The position numbers and the translations under genes were made by a program. The notes under the pieces were generated by a model. The model was not told the origin of the DNA. It did no database searches and saw nothing but the letters and a program-made list of their open reading frames with translations. Shown here in pieces: positions 22,338 through 31,900 of a stretch of DNA of 64,000 nt. Location of the stretch: the NCBI GenBank assembly GCA_963971305.1, contig CAXARO010001068.1:27383-91382 (forward strand). Direction: 5' to 3'. Source of the stretch: Arcuatula senhousia (taxonomy: Eukaryota > Mollusca > Bivalvia > Mytilida > Mytilidae). Each line of letters opens with the position of its first letter. The first letter of the stretch is position 1.

Positions 22338-22772
22338 GACGAGGGTTTAGTAAGTGCAGACAATACCCATAGTTTTGCAGCCAAGACGTTACAAGTAAAA
22401 GATGTTGCTTCAAACTATCCGCAATTTTTCGACTATTTCGAGCGCAATCTGAAAGATAGAATTTCTAACTTCGTCACAAGTACAAACACAAGAATAAATT
22501 CAAAGACCTTGTGGACAAATAATAATGCAGAGTCCATGAATCATGTGATGAAAGTAGCCGTCAATTGGAAGCCTCAGAATACGCCAGATTTGATTAACAA
22601 GCTGTATGATGTAGTAGACTTTCAGTTTTTGAACTTGCGAAGTGCCCTTCATTCCTATGGAGATTATACCTTGACGTCATCTTACAGAATGTACCTGGTG
22701 TCGGACATGATTTGGAGAACCAAAACGCAAGAGGAGAAGCAAAGACTTTTTTCAAAACTTTCTGAAAAATAG

Positions 22773-25254
22773 CAAAAAGAGACCCATCAATATTGTCATA
22801 ACTTCCACAAATGGACAATATTCTATACCTAACAGGGCAAAGAAGATAGCAAGAAAACCCGGACAAGTAAGACGCCCAAAGAGCGAGAAGACAAAATAAA
22901 CAACGAAGATCTAAATTAATGAAACGATTTGTTATTTGTTAAAGTTCAGTATTTCTGTGTTAATAGCTTTATCATAAATAATATAAATATATTTTTGAAG
23001 ATGATATTTGCGTGTGTGTTTATTTTGATTATTTATTCTCAATTAACTAACAATTAAATAGTCCTTATACAGTAGACCCCGAACGCCTACTTGACTATAA
23101 AAAAAACTTATCATGTCTAATTTATGCACGGGGATGTCAACTGTTGATATTTTATCAATTAAGAAAATATATTTTTATCAAAAGTAGATTCAATAGTTTA
23201 TTTGAGATTCAGATTCTGCATTTAATCGAACAAAACAAAAGCATCATGTCCTTAGTGCACATTATGGGTCCTAAATTAGTGCTCTAAGAAGTCCTGTGTG
23301 GTGTTTAGACATACCGTAAACTTACATGTTATCATCTTCTCTTGGTCTCGCCACATATTATTCATAAATATTACTTTATTTGGTTTTATAAAATCATTTA
23401 AAATCAGTATCAAAGAATTAGCATGATTAGCTTAATCAATAAAAACAAAAGAAATTTCATCTGTGGTATTCCAGATACTTGTGATGAACTTTATTGAGAC
23501 AAATGTAACTACTTTAAAATAAAAGTTAAGTATAATTTTATTCACATTTATCCTTTTCTATTCATATTTATCCTTTTAAAGGGTATTATGTTGTGTTCTG
23601 TGGTATTCTGTAATGTTCTGTGGTGTTCTGTGGTATTCTGTGGTGTTCTGTGGTATTCTGTGGTATTCTGTGGTGTTCTGTGGTAAAAAGACGCACCCCT
23701 TTCAGGCCAGGGTCTAACGGGGTCTAATTGTAATTATTCAAATTAAAGACAAGTCCACTATTTGCAGAAGAAATTTTTAAAGATGTTGTTACATGTACAG
23801 AAATTAATACTTTCGTTTTTACAAAAATGTACCTGTATTGCTGGACGAAAAGAGCGAAAATGACATTTGTTTTTCTGTTGTGTCTCTATCTTTTTGTTAC
23901 ATCGAGTATGCCAATTTATTGTAATTGTGACATGACAGAATTTTTTTTGGTCCACCAAAAGCTGTTCTGAAGAAGAATCTTTTTCAAAACATTGAATTCA
24001 TATCTTTATATTTTATGTTTATTGCTTGGTATATGTGCGGTACTATTGGTGTAATACTTGTTTTATCTTCTCTTTTAACTTTTTTGGCTAGGAGGGAGCA
24101 TTTCTGATATGACTCCAATGAACAAAAACTTTGTTAATGTTAAAGGATAAAATAATACACGTGTACTATTCTGATCTGTTAATGTTGAAACTTACAGAAG
24201 AATTTTAATGAAAAGCTTTGACGAGCGCAGCATAATTGAAACCTGTACGTTTGAGGCCCAATATATGGATAGTCAATTTCTCTGGACACATGAAGCCCAT
24301 TGTGAACTGACAAGTTTTTTGACACGTGTAGCCATTGGGTATTTTTCAAAAGCGAGACGAAAGTTGCATTTTTGCCTCTCATTTTGGGCCCCCTTTTTCT
24401 AAACAAAAAGGGGTGGATCCTCAAACCCATTCCATCTAAGATTTAATTACATTGTATAAGGAATATCGTTGAAAAATTTCATAGCAATTAATCCTGGATC
24501 CGCCCCTGCATTTGAAGATTATTTGAAAATTTTGACCCTAAAAGATGAATTGATGATGTGTAGATTAAGAACTACAAATACTTTTTACCTATTGAAACGG
24601 GAAGATGGAGAAATATTAATCGGGAAAATAGATACTTTATCCTATGTGATTATAAAAGCTTAGGGGACGAATTCCATTATATATATGCTTGAATCATCCA
24701 GAAATAGATTTTCAAAGTTACAAGTAAATTCATTTAAACAATGAACATTCGAAAAATATGAGCAACAAGTTCGGTTTTTATTGGAGTGTTGAGAAGTTTG
24801 ACAAAAAATGTTTCCGAAGCCCAAAACTGCAATTTTTACGTCGTATGACATTATTCATACTGGTATAAAATTAAGCTGGGATTTTAAAAGAAGACAACGG
24901 TTCAAGTATAATGGGTATACTATAATATATAATATTTTTTAATATACCAAAATCTTAGGACTCCGTCAATATGACATGTATAACTCAAATAATTAAAAAA
25001 AGGTACCGGCATCTTGATATATATGCGAAACATTTTGCTTTAAATCTTATGTTTCGCGTCTACAGCACAAAAACTACGTCTTTTCAATTTTCTCGGAACG
25101 TGCTTGTTTATCTGTGTCATATGATAACGAAATAAAAAATATCTACAGAATCTACACTTGACTTTGATATCTATAAGCTTTTTATTGTAATGTTATTGAC
25201 AATATCTTAGAATTAATTTTCTTCAAACTTGGATATTGTGCACTACGTCTATAC
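22773..25254. other. MULE right-arm sequence without a recognisable gene
   Basis: AT-rich. It contains the right copy of the inner ACCACAGAAT inverted repeat at 23593-23692. The open frames at 24208-24402 and 24469-24663 have no recognisable domain. Confidence 0.5.
23593..23692. repeat. Inner inverted repeat, right copy (TGTTCTGTGGTAT motifs)
   Basis: About nine tandem TTCTGTGGTR motifs ending GGTAAAAAGAC, inverse to 15843-15900. It is longer than the left copy, so the motif number differs between arms. Confidence 0.65.
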
Positions 25255-25542
25255 TCATACTGAATAAACTTCACAAATTATAAGAAAATTATTTACTGTG
25301 TTTAATCTCATTAGAGCTGCTGTAAAGGAGTAGGCATTCCCAATGTCTTCTTTATAACACTGTGAACATGTGAACTTGAGTGCACCACAGAAACCTTTGA
25401 TGTCAAGAAGAGTCACATTCTCACAACCGCAGTGGTAAAAACAAGCTGAACATTCTATTGAGTTCTTGGTACAATTCAGCCGACATATGCCACAAGGCCA
25501 GAAAGCAGAACGTTTAGTATACGAAACTTTGCGTTTAAGCAT
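25255..25542 (-). CDS. PHD-like zinc-finger protein encoded in the MULE
   Basis: A 95-residue frame on the minus strand, opposite to the transposase. Its cysteine and histidine spacing is C17-x2-C20, C31-x2-C34, H37-x2-C40, C59-x2-C62, which is the C4HC3 order of PHD and PHD-like fingers. The N-terminus is basic (KRK, KR). PHD-like fingers occur in proteins that bind histone tails and in ORFs of several transposons. A possible donor (ACA|GTAAAT) near 25300 follows residue 82, so the frame as read may be a first exon and its last residues intronic. I do not recognise a specific family; a role in targeting the transposon to chromatin is only inference. Confidence 0.5.
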   Translation of the reverse strand: MLKRKVSYTKRSAFWPCGICRLNCTKNSIECSACFYHCGCENVTLLDIKGFCGALKFTCSQCYKEDIGNAYSFTAALMRLNTVNNFLIICEVYSV

Positions 25543-26489
25543 TATGAAATTAATTGAAAAGAATACAAATAATTGCGTTTAATAAAAAAAGTATCCATAT
25601 ATATTACGTAAAACAACGGGAGAAAAAATTGTATTAACGATTCATTTTTCTTTATTTTAAGCTTAATGAGAAATATCCAATTCAAAACGGTTTCAACATT
25701 TTATGACCATGATAATAAAGGTGTGATGCAACGTCCAGCTCTTCACACTAGTACTATAATTTTATTACTCGATTTTATCTCTGAAAACAACAGGACTTGT
25801 GCTTTGATATGATGACAGGTTCCACTACCTACTGTTAATTAGTGTTTATTAATGTTAATTAATATGTAAAGGACGCCAATTAAAGCCAAAAAATAATTTT
25901 AACTGCTGTGCTTGAAACATATATTTAGATATACTGGCAAAATACCCACAAGTTACTAATCTGGAATGGTTCTATGATCGTTAATATTATCTAGATAAAT
26001 CTATGATAGAAAATATAACCAATAAATAATCTTATTAATATTTTCTATTTATTTATTTTTTAAGAAATAGATTTTTGAATACTTTGGCACAACAAGCATA
26101 ATTTAATTTTGTTTTTAATTTTCCTATAAACAAATTGAATTTTACATGGACAATTGTTTTTGCACGTTCATCGATTTAAATGGGAGGACAATATGTTGGT
26201 ATGCACTTACATGTATATTTTACCAATAATTTGTAGGACCACAAGTTCTTGACATACAAAATACATACCATCAACAACTTTATTATTTAAGCATTAAATT
26301 CCAGTATATTCTATGAAAAGAACAAGAAGCAACGATAAGCTGAGCGTCATCATCAAATGATGTTGAATATACCAACGCATCCATGTATCCCGAATTCATT
26401 TCTAAACAGTCAATTAGTCATAAATTGTCTATTTACAACCTTTTTTATATTAATCTATGTTTTTTCCTACATTTATCATTGTATTTAAC
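25543..26489. other. MULE right arm, non-coding
   Basis: AT-rich sequence between the PHD-like frame (whose promoter should lie here) and the right inverted repeat. Nothing else recognised. Confidence 0.5.
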
Positions 26490-26564
26490 TGTTTTTGGGT
26501 GATTTTGGGTGTTTTTGGGTATCTTTGGGTGTTTTTTGGTGTTTTTGGGTAAATCGACGGACCG
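26490..26564 (-). repeat. Right terminal inverted repeat of the MULE
   Basis: Reverse complement of 15041-15115, with the single difference at the outermost base. Followed directly by the 9-bp duplication at 26565-26573. Confidence 0.9.
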
Positions 26565-26573
26565 TCTTTTAAC
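26565..26573. repeat. Right 9-bp target-site duplication of the MULE
   Basis: TCTTTTAAC, identical to 15032-15040. Confidence 0.9.
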
Positions 26574-27760
26574 ACCTCTACTTTATATTTTTATTTTCAT
26601 AAAACAAAAACTAAATAATGTTGAGGGGTAAAAAATGCAAATTCTTGCAATATGATTAAATTTGGTCACAATAAAGAAATTTTCTTATCAGCACTTATCC
26701 ACAGTGTCAGTGGGTGTCAAATTTTAAAAGGAAATTGTGTAACCTTTAATAGGTAATTTCTTGTCTCAAACTCACCTAATTATCGTAAAAATTTGACTAG
26801 TTTATTCTGCCAACTTTCTGTTATTTAACAGTGCTAATTAAGAAAGAAATTAAGGCAAATTAAAATAAAATTTATAAGATTTCCCAGAGGTACTTTATAT
26901 TTAGAGTGTATAAAGAATAATTCGTTTATTTTAAATTGACGATTTTTAAACAGTATTTTTCAGAAAAAGCCAAATCAAAATAAAAAGAAAATTAGCCTAT
27001 CGCATACAGAAGGATTTTCCCTTTCCTATGATATGAATACATGTATTGTACATGTCCGATTTATAATAAAAGTGTTTACCCTCCAACCATTATACTATGT
27101 TTCAACAGAGAATCTGAAGTATACAAAATCATGAGTAGACCTTGTTATTTTCAACTTATCGTGAGAGACTAATCTCTTTAGTTTAATTATCTCAGCCCCT
27201 AGCTAGCTCTCTGCATTTTTATAATAATGTGATATGAATTGAAACAAAATAAATTTGAAAATGAAAATAAAAACTAGCTTTTTTGTGAGTCACATAAGCA
27301 CTTAATGACGTTTGATTTACGTGAAGTGAGGAAAAGATGCTGAAAGTTTAAATTGGGAAAACAAGCGTTCTTAACTGGAGGTTGCAGGAAAATTCAGCTC
27401 ATAATAGATTCATAATACAACTAGAATATTGACAATCCTACCATTATTGCTCTCTTTAGGAGTGTATAAGTGTATTACAAATGGTTTTTTCATGAGCATA
27501 GTAAGCAAATTTTCATAGTATCTGGGGAAACTATATTAAATATTTCCGATCTTCTTAATTCTTTTACAAAAAATGTTGCTTATTCCATTGACATGCAATA
27601 TAATTATGCGACAATGGAAAAAAAATTAAATAAAAAACAAAACTTTTTTAATTCATGAAATAAAGGTAATAACAAAACTACCGAACTTGAATGATCAATC
27701 TCATAGTCCAGAGAAAATGACAAAAACGAATTAGTCATAAAAATATTTTACATGATAGTC
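26574..27760. other. Non-coding sequence upstream of sideroflexin
   Basis: AT-rich. No exon or element ends recognised. The sideroflexin 5' UTR exon may be here, since its first coding exon starts three bases after a splice acceptor. Confidence 0.4.
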
Positions 27761-27764
27761 ATAG

Positions 27765-27941
27765 TGTAACGGGGTTGCTCCCCTTCCTAGTAGATTTAAA
27801 TAGCCAGCCTTTATCCCTGAACAAGGGAAGTACTTCTTTGGTTCAGAAGTAGAGCGCCTGACTGTAAACCTAGAGGTCCCGGGTTCGAGTCCCGGTCAGG
27901 ACATGTCGATTTTGTGAAGTAATTCATGCTCTCTGGTAACA
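27765..27941 (+). repeat. Left LTR of the TRIM
   Basis: 177 bp. It differs from the right LTR at 8 positions by my count, seven of them transitions, which indicates a moderately old insertion. Confidence 0.87.
27839..27892 (+). promoter_or_regulatory. tRNA-like Pol III promoter in the left LTR
   Basis: Box A-like TGGTTCAGAAG (27839-27849, one mismatch to TRGYNNARNGG) and an exact box B GGTTCGAGTCC (27882-27892), 43 bp apart as in a tRNA gene. A 5-bp T-stem (CCGGG/CCCGG) surrounds the T-loop. The acceptor stem does not pair, so this is not a functional tRNA gene. Confidence 0.75.
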
Positions 27942-27942
27942 T

Positions 27943-27955
27943 TGGTGCCCAACTG
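27943..27955 (+). other. Primer-binding site of the TRIM
   Basis: TGGTGCCCAACTG starts with the TGG expected opposite a CCA tail. It matches the tRNA-Lys type site TGGCGCCCAAC except for one base in the first eleven. Confidence 0.7.
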
Positions 27956-28035
27956 AAAAACCTATGGTGGTTAGAAGGATTCCTAGCCAGGGTTGTGTTG
28001 TGTTAAGAGTCATACATTGAGGTATGATGACTCTT

Positions 28036-28048
28036 GAGGAGGGGGAAG
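28036..28048 (+). other. Polypurine tract of the TRIM
   Basis: GAGGAGGGGGAAG ends exactly at the base before the right LTR, the position used to prime plus-strand synthesis in LTR elements. Confidence 0.75.
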
Positions 28049-28225
28049 TGTAACGGGGTTGCTCCCCTTCTTAGTAGATTTGAATAGCCAGCCTTTATCC
28101 CTGAACAAGGGAAGTACTTCTTTGGTTCAGAGGTAGAGCGCCTGACTGTAAACCTAGAGGTCCTGGGTTCGAGTCCCGGTCAGGACATGTCAATTTTGTG
28201 AAGTAATTCATGCTCTCCAGTTACA
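28049..28225 (+). repeat. Right LTR of the TRIM
   Basis: 177 bp, the same length as the left LTR, starting TGTAACGGGG and ending TTACA. Confidence 0.87.
28123..28176 (+). promoter_or_regulatory. tRNA-like Pol III promoter in the right LTR
   Basis: Box A TGGTTCAGAGG (28123-28133) fits TRGYNNARNGG fully and box B GGTTCGAGTCC (28166-28176) is exact. This copy looks transcription-competent by motif. Confidence 0.77.
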
Positions 28226-28254
28226 ATAGTAAATACCATCAAATTTGCTTTATA

Positions 28255-28594
28255 GTGCTTGTGAACTATTACCAGGTTGGAGCAAATGCCTGAAAACGGG
28301 TATAAACCCTGATTCCAGGGATATATAGTCCTTGAAATAAGGTAAAGGCATTTTCTAAATATATCATTCAGAGGAAATGATATCATAGCTATATGTTTTA
28401 GCATCTTTCAAATTGATATGATGTCTTATTAAATGCCTTTGCAGTTTTTTCTATTGTACATGTATTACTTGAAAAAGAAGGTGTTTCATTCATTAAAAAG
28501 GCTTTAAATCCATTAGAATGTCTGCTATCACTGAAATCAGGGATTTTACACAATTTCAGACATTTGCTCCAACCTGGTTATAGTTCACATGCAC
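28255..28594. mobile_element. 340-bp MITE next to the TRIM
   Basis: GTGCTTGTGAACTATTACC at the left and GGTTATAGTTCACATGCAC at the right are inverted; the homology extends for about 40 bp (AGGTTGGAGCAAATG). TATA flanks both sides (28251-28254, 28595-28598). Confidence 0.75.
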
Positions 28595-28919
28595 TATATA
28601 GCAAATACCTAACCTGTGTAAAGGTTATCATTCTGTAAAAAAGGGATATATGTTGGTTCTATGGTAGAGACACAACTATTGAGCCTTCAAACATTTAATT
28701 TCAATAATCGACGTCTGCCCACACCGACTTCATAAGAAACATTGACAATACAAAATTACAGCAAAATAAAATGTGTTGTGTAGTGAGACATTCCTGACAT
28801 TTCTGAAATTTATTTTATTCCATTTTATGAAGATGTTGATATTCTTAGATACATTCCATGAGGAAGGCAAGTTGACAGAAATCTTGAATCTTTAATCTAT
28901 TGTCTTATTCTTTCAGAAA

Positions 28920-31900
28920 ATGCAGTCTAGAATCAATATAGAAGAGCCAAGATATGATCAGGGAACATTCTCAGGAAGAGCCAGACATTTTTTGGTTACC
29001 ACAAATCCCCTAAATATACTAGCAACATCAAAACAGCTTGACGATGCAAAAGATATAGTTGAAAGATATAGGTGAGATCAATTTTGATAATTTGCTGCAA
29101 CTATTGGGTAATTGAAATTGTTTTATTTTTGATATTTTTCTAAATTTTATTCTAATAACATCCAATAATAACTCAGTTTACTTTTAAGTGGATTGGTCAT
29201 TGGAAGTGCAAACAGTTCACTAAAATTAAGACATTCAGTAAATCATAGAAAAAATATTATTAACATGATAAAGGTCAACAATTTTGGTTAATTATTTTTC
29301 GTGGGATACCAATTTTTATGGTATTTGTGGGTAGCAGTAAACCACAAAAATAAGAACCCAAATGAAGATTCAATTTTACATTGGTTTCTCCTTGAAATTA
29401 AAATTCTGTCTTTTGATGGGAATCCATGAAAATTGATCTCCATGAAAATGAATGAATCCACAGTACATATTTCTCTTCACATGGGATATATTTTTAGAGA
29501 TAAGTTAAGCTATGATTATTGATGTGATGATGAAATTTAAGTAAAATTTATATTCATAGATAAAATTTCACATTTTCTGTTTTGTGTTTAAGCCCTACAT
29601 TTTTCTTTTTCATTTTAGAAAATGTGATACATCATTAAAGATACCAGAAGATGATTTATGGAGAGCCAAACAGTTGTACGACTCAGCCTATCACCCAGAC
29701 ACTAAGGAGAAAATGTTTTGGGCTGGGAGAATGTCTGCTCAGGTGCCAATGAACATGACCATAACAGGGTGTATGATGACATTTTACAAGTAGGTAAAAA
29801 CAGAGTTGTTCTCCTTGACAACCTTTAAAAATTTCTACAATCATATGCATTTTACTTGTATTTTTAATCTAAGACTAATTACAAAATAGGTACGGAGACC
29901 ACTGGTCACCATGAAGACTGACTGCTGATTTCCATTGTGGATTTTAAAATTGTCGCTAATATATGTACTTGTAGGTTGTTTCATTTATGTACACCTACCC
30001 ATATTTCACAACTCCATATCTTCTTGAATAGTATACAAGTCTATGGTAAATAGATAAAAGCCATCTTTTAAGGTACAAGTACAAGGCCGTAAATTACATA
30101 GAGGCAGAGGAGGCAGCTGCCTCCTCAGTTTTCAAAAAAAAAAACAAAAAAAACACTACAAAAAAGGAAAATGGAAGATGGTTTCATGTCTCTACTCCAT
30201 CAGTCTTTCAATAAAATCGGGTTGATTGATCTATTCTAATATTTATAAATAAAATAATAAGTGAAAAAACTTTCATACCTAAATATAAGGTCTCATATAA
30301 TAGCAGAAAGCTGTAGATGATTATTGGTGAAAATGTTGGTTAAAACGTTAAGGAGGTCTTACCGTGAAACCATTCATAAGTGATAAGATTTTGGGCTCTG
30401 TCTTTTTTTGCCTAGTTAATAATTCTGGTCAAATTGGTAATTTCTCTCCCAGTCTACCAGCATGACCTCCCTCTCAAGTTAATAAATGAATGACCATATA
30501 CTTTAAGTGTTAAAGTGGCGACTGTTAGATAAAAAAAAATTGTCTTTATCTTCATACAATATATCGTAGTTTCGGATACTGTAATAAACTGTCTGATTGT
30601 CTCTGCTGCACTCCTTTGTCAGTCTACATCTTTTACTGACTGTTGGTAGATTCAGTTTCTGTTTTATTCTGATGTCATGACGTGTCTGCAAATTTTTGCT
30701 ATGTTGTTGTCGGTCTTATTATTAAGATGGTCGATTTTAAATTACAACAGGTCTTCTTTCATGTTTGTCAGTCTATTCATTTCAGATGTTTAAGGATGCT
30801 CGCTGGTCTTGTTTTGGTATTTCTGTCATTTTTTCGGAATCCTCTGGATTTTACCATCAAAATAGGGTTAATTTTTTTGACCACGAACCCCCTATTTTCT
30901 TGTTATTATTGTCTTTAATATGTCATGAAGAGGATATAGTCAAAGTTTAGTCAAATCCTATTTATTCTGTCATGAGTTTTAACAGCTAAATAGTGCTAAT
31001 GCTAAACCTATGAAAAAGTCAGAGAAAACCTTTTCCCGCCAAAACTTTAACGTCAATTATCTTGAAAACGAGGTCACACACCTATCAAAAATTTTTGCTT
31101 ATTTTATACCTTGTTCTATTATCTTTTCATTTAAAGCATCAAATTTAAAACCTATTTATTTTCAATAATAGTAGCGAACATCCTTAAAAGGGCAATGAAA
31201 AACTGTCCATAGTCCAATATGTAAACAAGCTCTAGATGAATGACATTAGCACCACCGGATGGTGGGTCTTGTTTTGAACAGCTTAGTTTCTAGTTTCCTT
31301 CTCGTTTGTATGTTTAAAATAATAAAAGCTCGATGTTAATGATTTTTGCAATTAAAACTTAGGAAAAGTGTATAAAGTGGATAGCATTCAACGTCTTTTC
31401 GTTTATCTTTTTTTATAACTACTATCAAAATAAATATTGAAAATGTTATCAGGATTTGCAAGAAAACTGGACCCCCGCCTTCTGGTATTGTCTCCTCTTT
31501 CATCGGAGGTAATTTACGGCCTTGCAAGTATTTGCAAAAAGGTTCTTTTGTACACATTTTAGCAAGTACTTCTACTTACATGTACCCGGTAAAAAAATTG
31601 ATATCACTTTGACAATTGTTTAATGTTTTAAGCTCATAACTTTAGCTGTTTATTTTTCTAGGGCAACAGGTTTACTCTTGTTTGGACAACATGAATGTGT
31701 AAACTTGCCATTAAGACCCCCTGCAGAATCATCCTGTCTGTCTGTCTTTTTACTTACATCATAAAAGTGCAACTCCCTAATACATGTTAAAACGCTTGAT
31801 GTATTTTAATGAAACTTTACATGAAGGAAGTACAATTTTTTTAGATGTGCATATTCATTGCTCTTAGATATCTTTCAGGGGAGATAATTTGAGTTTGTTT

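Larger units (their letters stand above)
18949..22772 (+). pseudogene. MULE transposase, frameshifted and split by an insertion
   Basis: The first open segment runs from about 18949 to 19872, with no upstream in-frame ATG, so the N-terminus may lie in another exon. Near 19840-19870 the frame shifts by one, and the next segment runs to 20436 with one in-frame TAA at 20054. After a second small frame disruption the gene is interrupted at 20472 by an element (20473-22337), and the frame resumes at 22338 to the stop at 22772. The three catalytic regions of the MULE DDE nuclease are visible: GVDRTFNLGSFFVT (first Asp) near 20071, GSDDERALTKAIENSFP with a following C-x2-H (second Asp) near 20310-20380, and NNNAESMNHVMK (Glu) near 22520. 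Codon use is less AT-rich than the surroundings, which fits a former protein gene. Confidence 0.85.
15041..26564. mobile_element. Mutator-like DNA transposon (MULE), 11.5 kb, with nested insertions
   Basis: The boundaries are set by 75-bp terminal inverted repeats (15041-15115 and 26490-26564) identical at all but the outermost base, and by a perfect 9-bp target duplication outside them. The repeat starts GGTCCGTCGATTTACCC and continues as short ACCCAAAAAC-type motifs. Inside is a broken MULE transposase on the plus strand (18949-22772) and a PHD-like zinc-finger frame on the minus strand (25255-25542). Nested insertions include 17570-18217 (which itself holds 17770-18010), 18254-18543 and 20473-22337. 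The near-identical long repeats and perfect target duplication argue for fairly recent mobilisation, although the transposase is disabled. It could have been mobilised by an active relative. Confidence 0.88.
27765..28225 (+). mobile_element. TRIM: miniature LTR retrotransposon with tRNA-like LTRs
   Basis: A complete 461-bp element with 177-bp LTRs at 27765-27941 and 28049-28225, each starting TGTAA and ending TWACA (TG...CA). The internal region is 107 bp. One base after the left LTR is a primer-binding-like TGGTGCCCAACTG, close to the complement of a tRNA-Lys 3' end. Directly before the right LTR is the purine tract GAGGAGGGGGAAG. ATAG flanks both sides (27761-27764, 28226-28229). No coding capacity, so it would depend on another LTR retrotransposon. 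Each LTR contains a tRNA-like block with box A and box B. Confidence 0.88.

Noticed and set aside
27832..27899. A true tRNA gene at either copy of the tRNA-like block.
   Set aside because: The acceptor stem does not pair and the anticodon arm is degenerate, and the block is repeated as part of an LTR.
27765..28225. Simple tandem duplication of a SINE.
   Set aside because: PBS, PPT and flanking ATAG occur exactly where an LTR element requires them.
31662..31765. Possible extra sideroflexin exon after a CTAG acceptor ([13 protein letters not shown]...).
   Set aside because: The exon at 32280 gives the conserved family sequence directly after FYK. The alternative runs into a stop and has no homology.
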